The notes beneath the pieces were generated by a model. That model made no database searches, was not told the origin of the DNA, and was given only the letters and a program-made list of their open reading frames with translations. Source: Viola odorata (Eukaryota; Streptophyta; Magnoliopsida; Malpighiales; Violaceae). Taken from it: 64,000 nt of DNA. The stretch covers positions 47,323,661-47,387,660 of the forward strand of contig OY829541.1 of the NCBI GenBank assembly GCA_963691705.1, given 5' to 3'. This document shows, piece by piece, positions 24,185 through 37,339 of this stretch (the stretch's first letter is position 1; each line of letters begins with the position of its first letter). The position numbers and the translations under genes were made by a program.

Positions 24185-24969
24185 CACCTTCATGGGAAGA
24201 CTCGAATATCAGCAAACCCTTTTTTTCATGTAATTAGAATCCCTGATTTCATCTATCTTAGCCATTTTTTTATGAATCTAGGTAGTTGGCAAGTTTACCA
24301 TATCTTGTAAACACTTTTAATAAAGTCGTACTCTTTCGCATATTTATTAAAATCGCCTCAACTTTCCATATCAATTATCCATCCAAAGCAACTCAAAAGA
24401 CCATCGCAAAAGGAAAGAGAAAATCCCTCCGAGATAAACACAATCGTTTCACCAAAAAACCGAAAAAATCATACCAAACATTCGGAAAAAATCTGAGTAT
24501 TGCTCACTCATGCCCATGTCCTCTTAGCTTATCTAAAAACTCCAAGTTCATAGCATAGATCGTCGTCCCTCCCCTTGGTTGGGTTCACCATACATCAGGC
24601 CCTGCATCGTTTGAAAGCGTAGTGTAAAAGAGATCTTCCTAGCATAGCGGCATTGGTTGCCCCTACTGATTTGGGTTTCGCAGATAGAATCTCCGACTGC
24701 TTCACATCGTTGGAATGAATAGAGGCTTCCTTCACATCTTGTCAATAACTGGGATATCTCGCCTCTCTGACCGCCCTGAAAATATCAAGTGAAAGTGAAG
24801 CCGGAAAAGCGAATGAGCAAGCGTGGAGGCCTCGGGATTGCACATCACCTGTGTATCCTCACTTGTACTTACTCTTTTCTGTGTTTTTCCCTTTTTCAGG
24901 TTCACGATAGCTCCTCGGAAGCACGCTAATCCGTACAGGCTTCCTGTAACTAGACTTCAAAAATGAAAA
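24185..24969 (+). other. Leader, noncoding
   Basis: No family recognised; A-rich stretch near 24360-24500. Confidence 0.4.
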
Positions 24970-27900
24970 ATGACTGAATAGGCTAAGGCTGATGAAGTAC
25001 TAACGGCTAAAATCGCAGAGTTAGAGGAGCAAGTTAGGATTACTACAAAAAGGGTCGCCAGGGCCGAAAAGGAAAAAGATGAAGCTGTCGCCGAATTCCC
25101 ACCGGGTTTTGATCCCGCTCAAAAAGTAGGACTTCCCTCTTCGCTCGTCGTCGCAGGACCTTCAGAACTCCGGCCACTTTTTGGCCCCGTGGGCCAGTGG
25201 AGATGAGTTAGTCCCTTCACTGTACCCACCGCAGCAAATCCTATGGTTAGTACGGGTGAAGAAATCACCACGTCACTTCGCACCTTTCGACCAACCCTGT
25301 TGTGGACTCCGGCAATAGCCAGGCCCATCTAGAGACCTCGTATCTCCCTCCCCTTCTTCCAAGCACAATTCCCGGACCTGTGGGGATTCAGCCTCCTGTT
25401 CTCGACCTAGTACAACCTCAGTTTGCATCAGAACCTCTACTACCCTTGGGTCCTAACCCTATCATGGCCGAGAAACCGAAAAGTGACAGACTGAATCTTC
25501 TCGAAGAAAGGCTCAGAGCAATCGAAGGGGCCCATCCATTTGATCCTACTGGTCCCGCCGATATGTGCATGGTCCCCGGGATCGTTATACCACCGAAATA
25601 CAAGATCCCCGACTTCGAAAAGTATACTAGGGTAGAGTGCCCAAAGACCCACCTCAGAGCATATTGCAACAAAATGGCAGAGATGATCCACAACGAACCG
25701 TTGTTGATCCATCTATTCCGAGAAAGCTTAACCAAGCACGCCCTAACTTGGTACATGGGTCTAGACAGAGTCAGGATCAGGACGTGGAGAGACCTGTCTG
25801 ATGCCTTCTACCGACAATATAAATTCAACATGGAGGTGGCTCCCGACCGCGCCGACCTGTAAAATCTGGAAAAGCAAATCGGCAAGTCCGTGAAGACCTA
25901 TGCTCAGAGATGGAGAGAGTTGGCTTCCAGAATCTCTCCTCATTTAAGCGACAAGGAACTCTTGTCGATTTTCTTGGACACCTTCAAAACCCCCTACTAC
26001 ACCTACCTGATCTCGAACCCTTCAAACAGCTTCTCCAACATGGTCCTAATTGTCGAAAGAGTCGAGCAAGGGATTAAGTCCGGACGAATCGTACCTCCGG
26101 CGCCAGAGTCTGTGCCAAAGAAAGCGGCCGTCGTAAAAAGAGATGTTGGATTTGTTGCTCCCCAAGCTCATCACGAGCAACCATTTCCACCACCTCCACC
26201 TTATTTATCGCCACCGCCCTACCCTTCGCCATCACTATATCAACCCACTTTCTTTCCTTTCACTTCGCCACCCGTTGCTAATATCGCGCCTCAAAATCCT
26301 ACACATTTCTCACCGCCTCCAGTACAAACATCACAAACCATGCAACCCAAGCCATATAACCCACCAAAGGACCCAAATAACCAAAACACGTCAAATAGTC
26401 GGTGGAACCGAGAGCCTTTGCCTCCTCTCCCTCTTCCCGCTGGAGAAATCTACAAACATCTCCTGGCGGTCGGACAGATCGTACCGGTTCCAGCTCAGCC
26501 TCAATTGCCTCCTTACCCGAAGTGGTATGATCTCAACACAAGGTGCGAATACCACGCTGGAGCCCCGGGTCACACTCTGGAAGGCAAAAGTCCATCACTT
26601 GATCAAAAGTGGATGGGTATCTTTCGAAGGGTTAGCAAAAGGACCCAACACATCCACCAACCCTCTCCCCAATCATTCCCAAGGAAAGGGAGGGGTGAAC
26701 GCCGTCTCGGCAGGAGAAAGCAACGACCTCTTTTCTTCAGCGTCAAGCTGGCCACAAGAACAACTTTTCCTGGCCTTAGCTCGAGGCAGATATATGCCAT
26801 ACTCGGAGAGCGATCCAAGTCACTGCATGTACTGCAAGGGAAGCAACGGTCACAAGATCCAAAGCTGCGAGTCGTTCGCAGGAAAGGTGAGACAACTCTC
26901 AAGTCTCGGAGTAATACAAACCCAGAAAGCGACCCACGGGGAAGGATCCATTAACGCCATCGGAGAAGGATTTCCTATCCCACCTAACTCCAAAGGAACC
27001 CCACTCCAAATCATCCAAAAGAAAAGATCGACTTCATCGTGCAAACAGTTCTCCACTAGCCGCGACGAAGGCGACCTCGAGATTGACACCTTGGGCCAAC
27101 ATTCCGGGAAGTTCGATTACCTCGTCAGGTATTCGGCACCACCCTCTCATTCTAGCACAGTGCCCTTACTACCCTCTTGGGAATCCTCAGACTCCGAGTC
27201 ATACCCTTCACCGACATGGTCACTTCCTCCGTTTCCTTTGAAAGAGATCTACGCAAGCCTCTTGGCAGACGGGCAGATTACACCATCCCCGCTCTCGTCT
27301 CAATCAATTCCTTACCCTAGCTAGTATGATCCAAAGGTTAGCTGTGAATATCACGCCGAAACCCGAGGACATTCCCAGGAAAACTGTTACGCCTTTAGAG
27401 AGAAGGTCGATCACCTAACCAAGCAAGGACGAATCTCTTTCGAAGGTTTAGCAAAGGGTCCTGATGTGACAACCAGTCCTCTGCCACACCCTAATCCAGG
27501 GGTGAACGGTATTCTATCCGGAGGAATCAACGATTCTCACCTTTCAGTGGAGGAAGTACCCAATGAAGAACTGTTCTTCGCATTAGCTAACAATGCATAT
27601 CTACCATTCCTGGGGAATAGTCAGGCCCAATGCCTATTCTGCCAAGGGGAAAGCAAGCACGACATCCAGGATTGCAGACTTTTTCGGCAGAAAGTCAAGC
27701 AACTCACAACATTCGGGATCATTCAAACCGAAGGGAAAACCCATGGAGCAATCAACGCCATCGAGGATAATCCTCCAGCAACGTATTCCTTCAAATACGT
27801 GGCCCAAACAGGGGATGCAGCCACGACCCCACGCAAAGTAGTGTTCACATTAGTTGTGAATACTCCTAGTCGAGACTTACACGCGGTCTCATTCAACTAC

Positions 27901-28029
27901 GGATACACGGTGGTCACCACCCCTCCTGCAGTCACACCAACAGGACTCGCTATTGGCGAAGCCTCTCATATCGGGGGCATGACCCGCACCGGAAGATGTC
28001 ACATCTCAGAGGAAGTAGAAAAGCAATGA
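24970..28029 (+). pseudogene. Tat-type gag with duplicated zinc-knuckle-like region, broken
   Basis: Begins at an ATG at 24970 with TAG at codon 4, followed by a coiled coil (KIAELEEQVRITTKRVARAE). After a frame change the capsid-like core reads LLEERLRAIEGAHPF, IPPKYKIPDFEKYTR, ESLTKHALTWYMGLDRVRI and YAQRWRELASRISPHL. TAA interrupts at 25860-25862. A Pro-rich stretch at 26180-26400 is followed by cysteine motifs of C-x2-H/C-xn-H-x4-C type (CEYHAGAPGHTLEG, CMYCKGSNGHKIQSC, CEYHAETRGHSQENC, CLFCQGESKHDIQDC). A frameshift lies near 26585, with stops at 27322 and 28027. The cysteine module appears twice (about 26425-26960 and 27235-27770). Gag would form the particle shell and package the RNA. 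Confidence 0.88.
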
Positions 28030-29286
28030 CAAGCCAAAGGAAAAAATCCTGCGATCCGCGAAGAAACGGTAGAAGAGACGCAAGGTTTGAGCAAACCTGT
28101 AACCGAGGACGAGACAGCCGAGTTCCTCAAGATCATGAAACAGAGCGAGTTCAGCATCATCGAACAGCTAAAGAAAACCCCGGCTCGCATCTCCATCATG
28201 GAGCTGATCCTTACTTCAGAGCCGCATCGCCAAGCTCTCTTAAAAGTCTTGAAGCAAGCCTTCGTGACTAAGGATATCACCACGGAAGGGGTGGAAAACC
28301 TCGTTGGAAGAATTCAAGCCTTAAGCAGCATTTCCTTCTCTGAAGGAGAGATCGACCCCTCGGGAAGAGATCACAACAAGGTCCTATACATCACGGTAGA
28401 ATGTAAAGGACACGTCATAGCAAAGGCCCTAATCGACAATGGGTCCGCACTTAATGTCATGCCCAGGCATGTCCTCGAACAACTGTCGGTCGATTCCTCT
28501 CTCATGAAACCTAGCGGAATGATGGCTAGGGCTTTCGATGGCACCACTCAAGAGATCATCGGGAACATTGAGTTGGATATGGTCATTGGGCCCCACACTT
28601 TCGCCTTGACGTTCCAGATCATGGAAATCCAACCCGCTTACAGCATGCTTCTAGGACGGCCTTGGATCCATTCAGCGGGAGCCGTCCCCTCTTCCCTGCA
28701 TCAGTGCCTCAAATACGTCAAGGACAATGCCCTCGTCACAATAAAGGCAGAGGAAGCCTTGATCTTGGCCAAGCATGCATCCGTGCCTTACATCGAAACT
28801 ACTGAAACCTTGGAGAGTTCTTTCCAAGCCTTCGAAATCGTCAACTCAGATTGGATCGAGGAAGGATCCCCCGTTTGCGAAGCCTCAAAATCTGGGATAG
28901 CCGAAACAACCACTAAGTCAATACTAGAGGGAAGCTTCCAATTGGGAAAACGGCTCGGGGCCGAGTTACAAGGATCAAAAGGTTGGGCACCTCCAAAGAG
29001 CTTCGAAGACTGATTTGGGTTAGGGTACCAACCCAGCAAGGCCGATTTCGCCAGGATTTCCCAAGAAAAGAAAGAAAAGCAGCTGGCTAAGCTATTTAGA
29101 CGTTCTACGCCAGAGGGCAAAATGCCAATCCCCCATATCAGAACCACGTTCCCCTTCACGGCCGAAACCATTAATGGAAATCCGATCAAGGTATCAGACC
29201 TCCGTATCTGCACTATAGGAGAAGAAGAATTGTCACCTAGTTCAATCATTTTCGTAAAGAAGTCAGGGGAGTCTGTGCACAACTAG
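28030..29286 (+). pseudogene. Tat-type aspartic protease region
   Basis: Same frame as the end of gag. The retropepsin core is AKALIDNGSALNVMPRHVL, with DNGS rather than DTG/DSG at the active site, followed by the flap side and MLLGRPWIHSAGAVPSSLHQ. The DNGS form is usual in the Tat/Ogre group. TGA at 29011 and TAG at 29284 end the frame. It would process the polyprotein. Confidence 0.88.
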
Positions 29287-29467
29287 ACCATCACCATGCT
29301 TCCGGATGTCTCTCCGTAATTTCTCCTTTTGAAAAATATATATATGTTTTTGGCACGTTTTCTTACGAAAACATTTTTGTAGGGACTCATGTTCCCTTTT
29401 GTTAAGAATCAATATATATGCAAATTTTCATTTTACGCATCTCTTTTTTTCGCACTTTTAATTTCAG
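29287..29467 (+). other. Candidate intron between protease and RT
   Basis: AT-rich spacer with a strong 3' splice-like end, cgcacttttaatttcag (29451-29467), directly before GATG and the RT frame. Ogre elements are known to splice an intron between protease and RT. A donor could be gtaatt near 29319 or lie further upstream; it is not settled. Confidence 0.45.
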
Positions 29468-29468
29468 G

Positions 29469-31625
29469 ATGAGTGTTAGTTCGGATTGTCTTGATAAAAC
29501 CTATGTCTTTACTGGCGAAGAAATTGTCGTCACCACCGAAGATAAGGTCGAGATTCCCTGCGAATTGGCCCGTTTACTGGAAAGTGCGGAAAAGGAAATA
29601 ACCCCTCATCGGGAGGAATTGGACGAAGTAAACCTAGGGGTGAGCAATGAGAATCAGAAGTTGGTTAAGATCGGAACTACCCTGGATACGACTCAGAGAG
29701 AAAGGTTGATTTCTCTCCTCAAAAACTACTCCGACGTATTCGCATGGTCATACGCCGATATGCCAAGTCTCGATCCCGGGATAGTTGAGCATCGTATCCC
29801 GTTAAAGCCTGAGTTTAAGCCTGTCAAACAAAAACTTCGGAGGATGCATCCAGACATCCTTCTGAAAATCAAAGAAGTTACCAAGCAGCTGGATGCCGGT
29901 TTCTTGAGAGTTGCCGAGTACCCAGAATGGATCGCCAACATAGTGCCAGTGCCTAAGAAAGATGGGAAGGTTCGCATGTGCATGGACTTCCGAGACCTTA
30001 ATCGAGCCAGCCCTAAAGACGACTTCCCCCTTCCCCATATCGACATCTTAGTCGATAGTGCCGCCAGAAGTGACATTTTCTCTTTCATGGACGGATTTTC
30101 GGGGTACAACCAGATCAAGATGGCACCCGAGGACAGTGAGAAGACGACCTTCATCACGCCATGGGGAACCTTCTACTACAAAGTGATTCCCTTCGGATTA
30201 AAGAACGCAGGAGCCACGTACCAACGTGCGGCCGTCACCCTTTTCCATGACATGATGCATAAAGAATTGGAAATATATGTCGACGACATGATAGCCAAAT
30301 CACGCGGCACGCAAGATCTTGTAGACATCCTGAAGAAGGTATTCGAAAGATTGAGGCGATTTCGGCTACGGCTAAACCCGGCTAAGTGTACCTTTGGAGT
30401 GACCTCAGGAAAGCTGTTAGGATTCATCGTCAGCAACAAAGGCATAGAAGTGGATCCTGATAAAATAAAAGCAATTCAAGAGCTACCCGCTCCCAGCACC
30501 GAAACAGAAGTGTGAAGCTTTTTAGGACGCATCAAATACATCGCTCGCTTTATCAGCCAGTTAACACTTACTTGCGAGCCGATGTTCAAAATGCTAAGGA
30601 AACACGAAGATGCAGAATGGGGCGAAGACTGCCAGAAAGCCTTCGAGAAAATCAAGACATATCTGCAAAGCCCACCGGTACTAGTTCCCCCGACGCCAGG
30701 ACGTCCCTTGCTCATGTACATGACAGTCACGGCTAGCGCCATGGGTTGCGTTTTGGGACAGCACGACGAGTCCGGAAGGCGTGAACAAGCCATCTACTAC
30801 CTCAGCAAAAAATTCAACGAATGTGAGATGCGCTACTCTATGTTGGAACGAACTTGTTGCGCCCTAGCATGGTGCGCCCGAAGGCTCCGGCAGTACATGT
30901 TGTATTACACGACGTGGCTAATCTCTCACATAGATCCCTTGAAATACATCTTCGAAAAGCCGTACCTGTCAAGTCGCATTTGTAGATGACAAGTCTTATT
31001 AGCTGAGCACGAGATCATCTATGTAACCCGGAAAGCAGTTAAAGCAAGCGCGCTCGCCGATCACTTGGCTGATCATGCCTCGGACGAGTATGAGTCGTTG
31101 AGCTTCGACTTCCCCGATGAGGACATCATAGTGATTGAAGATGAGATCGCAGAAGATCTCCGAGAAGATGACTGGTGGACCATGTTCTTCGACGGTGCTG
31201 TGAACCTCTCGGGCAAGGGAGTGGGAGCCGTGGTCATAGCCCCAGATGGCCGTCAATTCCCCATAGCATGCAAATTGAATTTCCCATGCACCAATAACAT
31301 CGCCGAGTATGAGGCATGCATCAGCGGTCTGACAACAGCCATCGACTTAAAAGTAAAGAAGCTCCGAATCTTCGGCGATTCAGCACTCGTCATCTACCAA
31401 GCCCAGGATCTATGGCAGACACGGGATTCCAAGCTCATCCCTTATCAAAAGTTACTCACCCAACTCACACGGAAATTCGAGGAAACCAAGTTCGACCGAG
31501 TCGACAGAGAAAAGAACCGCTTCGTAGACGCATTAGCCACATTGGCATCGATGTTCAAGTTAGAGTGCGGAGTAATGCTTCAGCCTTTGAGGGTAGAAGT
31601 AAAGGAAACTCCGCATGCTGCGTAG
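29469..31625 (+). pseudogene. Tat-type RT, RNase H and second (archaeal-like) RNase H
   Basis: A single frame from ATG 29469. Reverse transcriptase: VPVPKKDGKVRMCMDFRDLN, FMDGFSGYNQIKM, FGLKNAGATYQRA, catalytic YVDDMIAKS. The classical gypsy RNase H follows in degraded form (TASAMGCVLGQHDE, SMLERTCCALAWCARRL; the catalytic Asp of the first strand is replaced). A second RNase H begins at about 31185 (WTMFFDGAVNLSGKGVGAVV, NIAEYEACISGL, FGDSALVIYQ, DALATLA) and keeps the catalytic acid set. Stops: TGA at 30513 (gtgtga, likely from CGA) and TGA at 30987 (likely from TGG), then TAG at 31623. Confidence 0.92.
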
Positions 31626-32902
31626 CCTTAGAAGAGGAACCCGATGGGAAGCCTTAGTTCCACGACTTAGCACAATTCATCAGAAACCGGGAGTATCCAC
31701 CGGGGGCAAGCCGGGTTAGCAAAAAGACCCTCCAGCGCTTAGCACTAGCCTTTTACCTCGACGGTGAGGTTCTATATAAAAGGAGAGCTGATGGAGCTTT
31801 GCTTCGCTGCCTCACCATGGCCGAGGTAAAAAGAATCATAATGGAAATCCACGAGGGGGTTTGTTCCACACACGCAAGTGGGCACATGATGGCCAGACAG
31901 ATAATGAGGCAAGGGTATTTTTGGCTCACCATCGAATGAGATTGCATCAGCTATTTCCAGAAGTGCCACAAATGTCAAATCTACGCGGACCATCTCTATG
32001 TCCCTCCAGCCCCTCTCTTCAGCATGACATCGTCTTGGCCTTTTGCGATGTGGGGAATCGACATCATCGGCTAAATTCACCCAACAGCCTCTAATGGCCA
32101 TCGCTTCATCCTTGTAGCAATCGACTACTTCACCAAGTGGGTAGAGGTCACCTCTTACTCCAACATCACTCAGAAAATGACCATGCAATTCATTGAGAGA
32201 AATATCATTTGCCGTCATGGGGTCCCAGAAACCATCATCACGGACAACGGCACTAACCTCAATGGAAAAATGATCGACGGACTTTGCCAACGTTGAAAGG
32301 TGAAGCACCGAAATTCATCCCCGTATCGACCAAAAATAAATGGCGCAGTCGAAGCAGCAAACAAAAACCTGAAGAGGATCATCCAAAAGATGGTAATCAC
32401 TCACAAAGACTGGCATGACATGCTTCCCTTCGCACTGCATGCTTACCGGATAGCAACCCGTACATCTACAGGGGCAACTCCCTACTCATTAGTTTACGGC
32501 ATGGAAGCCGTAATTCCCCTTGAAGTAGAAATTCCTTCTCTCAGAATCCTGGCAGAGTCTGAAGTAGAAGAATCAGATTGGGCAAGAGTAAGGTACGAGC
32601 AGCTGAACCTCCTTCCCGAAAAGCACTTGGCCGTTATCTGTCATGCACAATTATATCAGCAAAGAATGGCCAACGCTTATAACAAGAAAGTGCGACCTCG
32701 CAAGTTCGAGGCTGGGGATTTAGTGCTGAAGAAGATTCTCCCTCATCAGGAGGTCAGTCAAGGAAAGTGGGCCCCAAGGTACGAGCGCCCATATCTAGTT
32801 AAAAGTGCATTCTCGGGGGGTGCCCTAACGCTAACCAACATGGATGGAGACGATCTCCCAAGACCGGTAAACGCCGATGGAGTCAAGATATACTACGCCT
32901 GA
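31626..32902 (+). pseudogene. Tat-type integrase, broken
   Basis: Frame shifted relative to RNase H. The zinc-binding region has HEGVCSTHASGH and CHKCQIYAD. The catalytic core has MWGIDIIG, then VAIDYFTKWVE, ETIITDNGTNLN and YRPKINGAVEAANKNLK (D-D-E). The C-terminal part ends GDDLPRPVNADGVKIYYA before TGA at 32900. In-frame stops occur at 31655, about 31938, about 32072 and about 32296. Confidence 0.9.
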
Positions 32903-35900
32903 AGTGTCACGGGTCACGCATTCGGCCAGACCAAGGACATAGGGTTTTATCATGACAATCTAGCACAAACATTTGTCCGGAAATTAATAAAACAAGTTTT
33001 TTCAGGAGATGCTTATTGTTTTAAAAATTTGTTGTCCCTTTTTTCTTAAACTTGTGAGATGACAAAAGGAGGCATGGCATAGATGGCTCCCCAGGAGTAG
33101 CTCAGGACGTAAGACGCGTCACTTAGACTAACGCCACTAATCAATCTTAAGTTTTGCAGGGACGTAAGGTCTCACGCCTCAGCTCGTCATTACGATAGAA
33201 CCAGAGAGTTCCGCTCGCAGTAGCTGTTGAATTGCCGCAGCAGGCCACCTTCAAGAGCGAATCAGGAAAATTTTTAAGACAAACCATCACCATCTAAAGC
33301 GAGATTTCTTTTCCTCGCAGTGCTACCAGCACAACCGGCATCGCAAACAACCGGTCTCAAAGGACTAAATGCTGGACCAAAGTCACAAAGCCCACCCTAC
33401 GCTGGCCGAGCTGTCGGAACACTAGCAACGTCGGCTCCCATCTCCGTTCACCTATTCGGAGGAGCTCATCACCAAAACGCCAAGGTCGCCCAGCGCATCC
33501 TTGCAACTCCTGGAAAAAGCACGACAAAAAGTTGTCCTCCTAAGACCACCATCAACATACTTAATGCGGTCTTGTTCAAGATGTTTCCCAACATCCACAC
33601 CCTGACCAACACGGTGAAGATCAATCCTTTAATTGAGGGACAGCCAGGCTGCAAGTATCACCCACGCCAAGGCAAGAACTGTAGCAAAGCATCTAAAAGC
33701 AACGCCATCATCAACCAACATCCGACACAAGTCACACTGTAGTGACCCACGGATGGCCCGTCCAAAAGGGGGAGCTTAACACTCATCAATGACGTTACTT
33801 TTGCTAAAAATTGTCTTGCATTTACTCCTCATTTGTTCTCGCCATATCCTTTTCAGGGACTGGGTCGCCCCCATTCGTTGCCTGGATAAGAATGGTAAGC
33901 ATGCGCCCTTGCAGCCCCGCTGCACATTTCGGAGACAGAGGGTTTTCCCCTTTATCCCCGAGCAATCACGAAGCCAATCAACGAAGGTCCGGCAAGGACC
34001 GGTAAGCAAACGGACAGAATGCGGATCTCATCCTCACTCCGACTTGGATCGGCGGTCCCCGCAAGGCAGCTGAAAAAGAAACCAATCAAAGCAAAGCGTC
34101 CCAGAACTGGGACCACGTCGTGGACACCCTCGAAAGGCCGAGCTAAAGGAAGGGAGAATCCCTAAACTTATCTCGTTTTCATTTTCAGATTAATTTCCCT
34201 TTCTGCTTTGTTGTCCCCTCTACATCTCACAGGGACTTGAAGCATCTCACTGTCATCCGCATGGAGCTTGTGGAAGACGCCCTTGCAGCCCCGTTGCACA
34301 TTTCAGGGGAGTTCATCTTTCTCCCCCCCCCCCCCCCAATTAAATTTAAATTTGTTTTCATTCCTGCTCGCTTTGTTAGCTTTAAGTCGAGTACGGTCGT
34401 CTGGCCCACTGGGGGCAACCTTAGGTTCTCGTTAGACCCTTGCAAATAAGTCGTCCCCCACATCCTAGCAATCAAACTATCAATCAATCAAACCATCAAT
34501 CAATCAAAAATCAAAAATCAATCAAAATCCATTTTTAGCCCGGCTAAAACAAAATCATACTACTCTCATAAGTATTTTCATGCATTGCATAGGTCGGGAA
34601 TGTTCAATCCCTCTGTTAAATAAAGCATCCATATAAATTACATGCCATGCATGATATTACTTATTTGCTCTTATATCCGCGGTTTGCTCTGACGTAAGCA
34701 GTCATAGACAAATCCCGGTAAGCATTTTCGAGCCATCGCGCCCCATCCTTCATGAGTGTAAGAGCCTGACTAGGTACTAGTTGAGTTCGCATAATATCCA
34801 GGGTACATGCGCAATTAGACATGGGATAGCTATAAAATGACGTGGGACTTTTACGATCTTCTCCGTTTTTTCGTTTCTTCCCTTTTTCCACCATATGCCA
34901 TCACTCCTACCAAGACCCTCACTATCACTCATACCCCGGGAGCCAAGGAGCAGTCTCAGCTAAGATTTCCAGCCGGAAATAGAAGCACGCCAGTTTAAAG
35001 CTCACGACGAAGGAGACGGAAAAGGTCACCGAAAGATCGCTGAGAGTCATCACCGAAAAAAGGCCAAAAACCCAAATGTGAAGGTCGAAGCCTTAAACCA
35101 GAATGAGAAGAGATCAAGACAAAGGTTGTGCTTGCTCTGCTCCGATGCAGTTCAAATCAAATCAAAAAGGGGGGGATAGAAAAAATAATAATAATAATAA
35201 TAAATAAATTTTTAAAAAAAATGAGAGAGGGGAAAAGGAAAAAAGAAAAGAGAGAAATGCTCAGAGACATTCGAAGCATATAAACAATCGAAGAGCCAAA
35301 GCAAGCACAGCCCGGGGACAACTAAACTCGAGAAAACTCGAAGAAACCATTCCCCAATAAAGATTCGAGAAAAAGGGCCCAAGGCCAACTTGATAAATCT
35401 CAAAGAAAGCATCCTTAGTAAGGACTCGAAAAGAAAAGGGCCCAAGGCCAACTCAAGTAGCAAGTCGCAAAAAGAACAATGACGACATTCCCTAGTGAAG
35501 ACTCGAGCAAAGGGCCCCTGGCCGAACGAAAAGCATCCCAGCAAGAATCCCAGAGCTCACGCACTCTGTCGAGAAAGCATCCCCAGTAAAAGGCGAAAGA
35601 ACTCGCGTACCTCACCCTCATCAGGGCCAATCGACGAAGCATCGTTCATCAAAAACCTTCCAACTCATCAGCAAAGCAATCTTTTCCAAAACAAGATCCT
35701 CTCCGGACATTTCATGTCCTTTCATTCTTTTCCATAAAAGTCCCATCAATTATTAGAACGCCCATGCATGTGCATCTTCATTTGAAGTCTATTCACTCGG
35801 ATTGACATTGCGAATTAAAAATTATGTATCATGTTAGTTGCATCTTTGTGAGCGTCAAACACTTAACCTTGTTTCAGAGCGTGAGTGCAAACACTAATAT

Positions 35901-36024
35901 CAGGTGAGTATTGCTTACGGCTGCAAATCGTGGGAAAGTCTTGTCCTTGGGGTCGTTACCTCCTGAGCAGGATGCAGGCGCATTCTAGGTTCGTATCAAG
36001 GTCGCTGGCAGCATTAGCATTTTT
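32903..36024 (+). other. Long 3' noncoding region of the Tat-type element, first half
   Basis: No recognisable coding sequence. Two related blocks share acgcccttgcagccccgttgcacattt (near 33900 and 34275). Simple atcaatcaa repeats lie at 34480-34530, a TAA microsatellite at 35185-35205, and degenerate roughly 60-bp units containing gggcccaaggccaac and gcatcc...agtaa at 35340-35600. Repeat-rich 3' regions are usual in Tat elements. Confidence 0.6.
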
Positions 36025-36151
36025 CTCCTCCCAGAGTGACATCATGCATTTTTCTCCTCCCAGAGTGACAGCATCAGCATTTTTCTCCTCCTAGAGTGAC
36101 CTTAGTTTAGTTTCCACATTTCTCATTTTCTCCTACGGGAATTGACGTTGT

Positions 36152-36656
36152 TGATAATAATGGGATGAGATTGTACCCGGGGTAGGAAGGATCTTGGGGA
36201 TCTTCGCCTCTGAGGGGGTGGTCCTCGTTACTGGTACACCTGCAAGGCGCCGGAGGGGGTCCCCGGCGCAGGTACTCCGACGATCAAGTCAGTATAAGTA
36301 GGAGTAGTAGTGAGAGAGAGTAGAGTGAGAGTGTCGAGAGAGAGAGTCCCCCCCCCCCCCTTTCTACCTAGGGGGGTATTTATAGGAGATCTAGTATGGA
36401 GGCGTCATCTCTAATAGGTGTCGCTTGGGTGCCATGGGGTAACGCCGAGTAGATGACGCTTGTGTAGTAGATGACGCTTGTGTGCTTGTCAGGGGTGGGA
36501 ATAGGCGCCATATCGTACTGGATCCCCCCCCCCCTGACGTCGACCACCCCCCCGGTAGCAAGACTAGCAGGAGGTCAGGCAGGCCCTACAGTAGCTGAAG
36601 ATGAGGGTACCCCCTGCCAGGACTAAAATACCCTGGGGGTATGTCAATTATTATCA
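36152..36656 (-). repeat. Non-autonomous element LTR (left)
   Basis: 505 bp, almost identical to 40067-40573; differences are mainly in the poly-C runs. A TATA box on the minus strand is at 36377-36385. Confidence 0.92.
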
Positions 36657-37339
36657 CAAGCCCAATCGAAAACGAGCCCGAGTGTTTACCAAGGGCTCCA
36701 TTCTCGGTATCTGGATGAATGCTATCTCTTCTGCGTCGCGGCAGGCTTGTAAATATCTTCGAGTTCCTTTGCGTCCTTTGATGCCCACGTCATAGATTCT
36801 TATTCCAGTACTTGCCAAAGCTCTATAACGGATAGGTGTTATCTCTGACAGATAACGCTAAGGTCCTTTCGAGTGGCGTCAGGCATGACCTGGGATGGGA
36901 TAACTCCGATTGTAAAGGTAGGTGTCACGTGAGAGCCCTCCCGCTGAGGTCGACCATCCCAGGGCTTGCCGCCAGGCTACGGGCGGCATGGACAGCGTCG
37001 AGTGTCCAAGGAATGAGTTGGAGATGCCGCTAGCTTGTCAGAAGCCATTAGGTTGTCATGTCAGACTATTGCTTCGCCATTCTGGTTGGCTTGCGAGAAA
37101 ACGCCAAGACATAGCCGCAACCAAAGTAGAAAATCAAGATTCGTTCTTCATGCAGAGAGAGAATATGGCGGTGATGAACCAGAGGTGACGAGAGGACAGG
37201 CCTCAAGACTCAAAGCCCAACCAAAAACTGTTGACGAAATCGACACTAACTATGTGCCCCCAGCCCAACCGAAAACAGTCCTGGTATGCAATACCAATGA
37301 CATGGAGGTAGCTGCTGATAAGGAGGCAGCTGATGACAT

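Noticed and set aside
33320..33742. 140-residue ORF downstream of Tat integrase
   Set aside because: No recognisable motif and located in the repeat-rich 3' region; likely chance.
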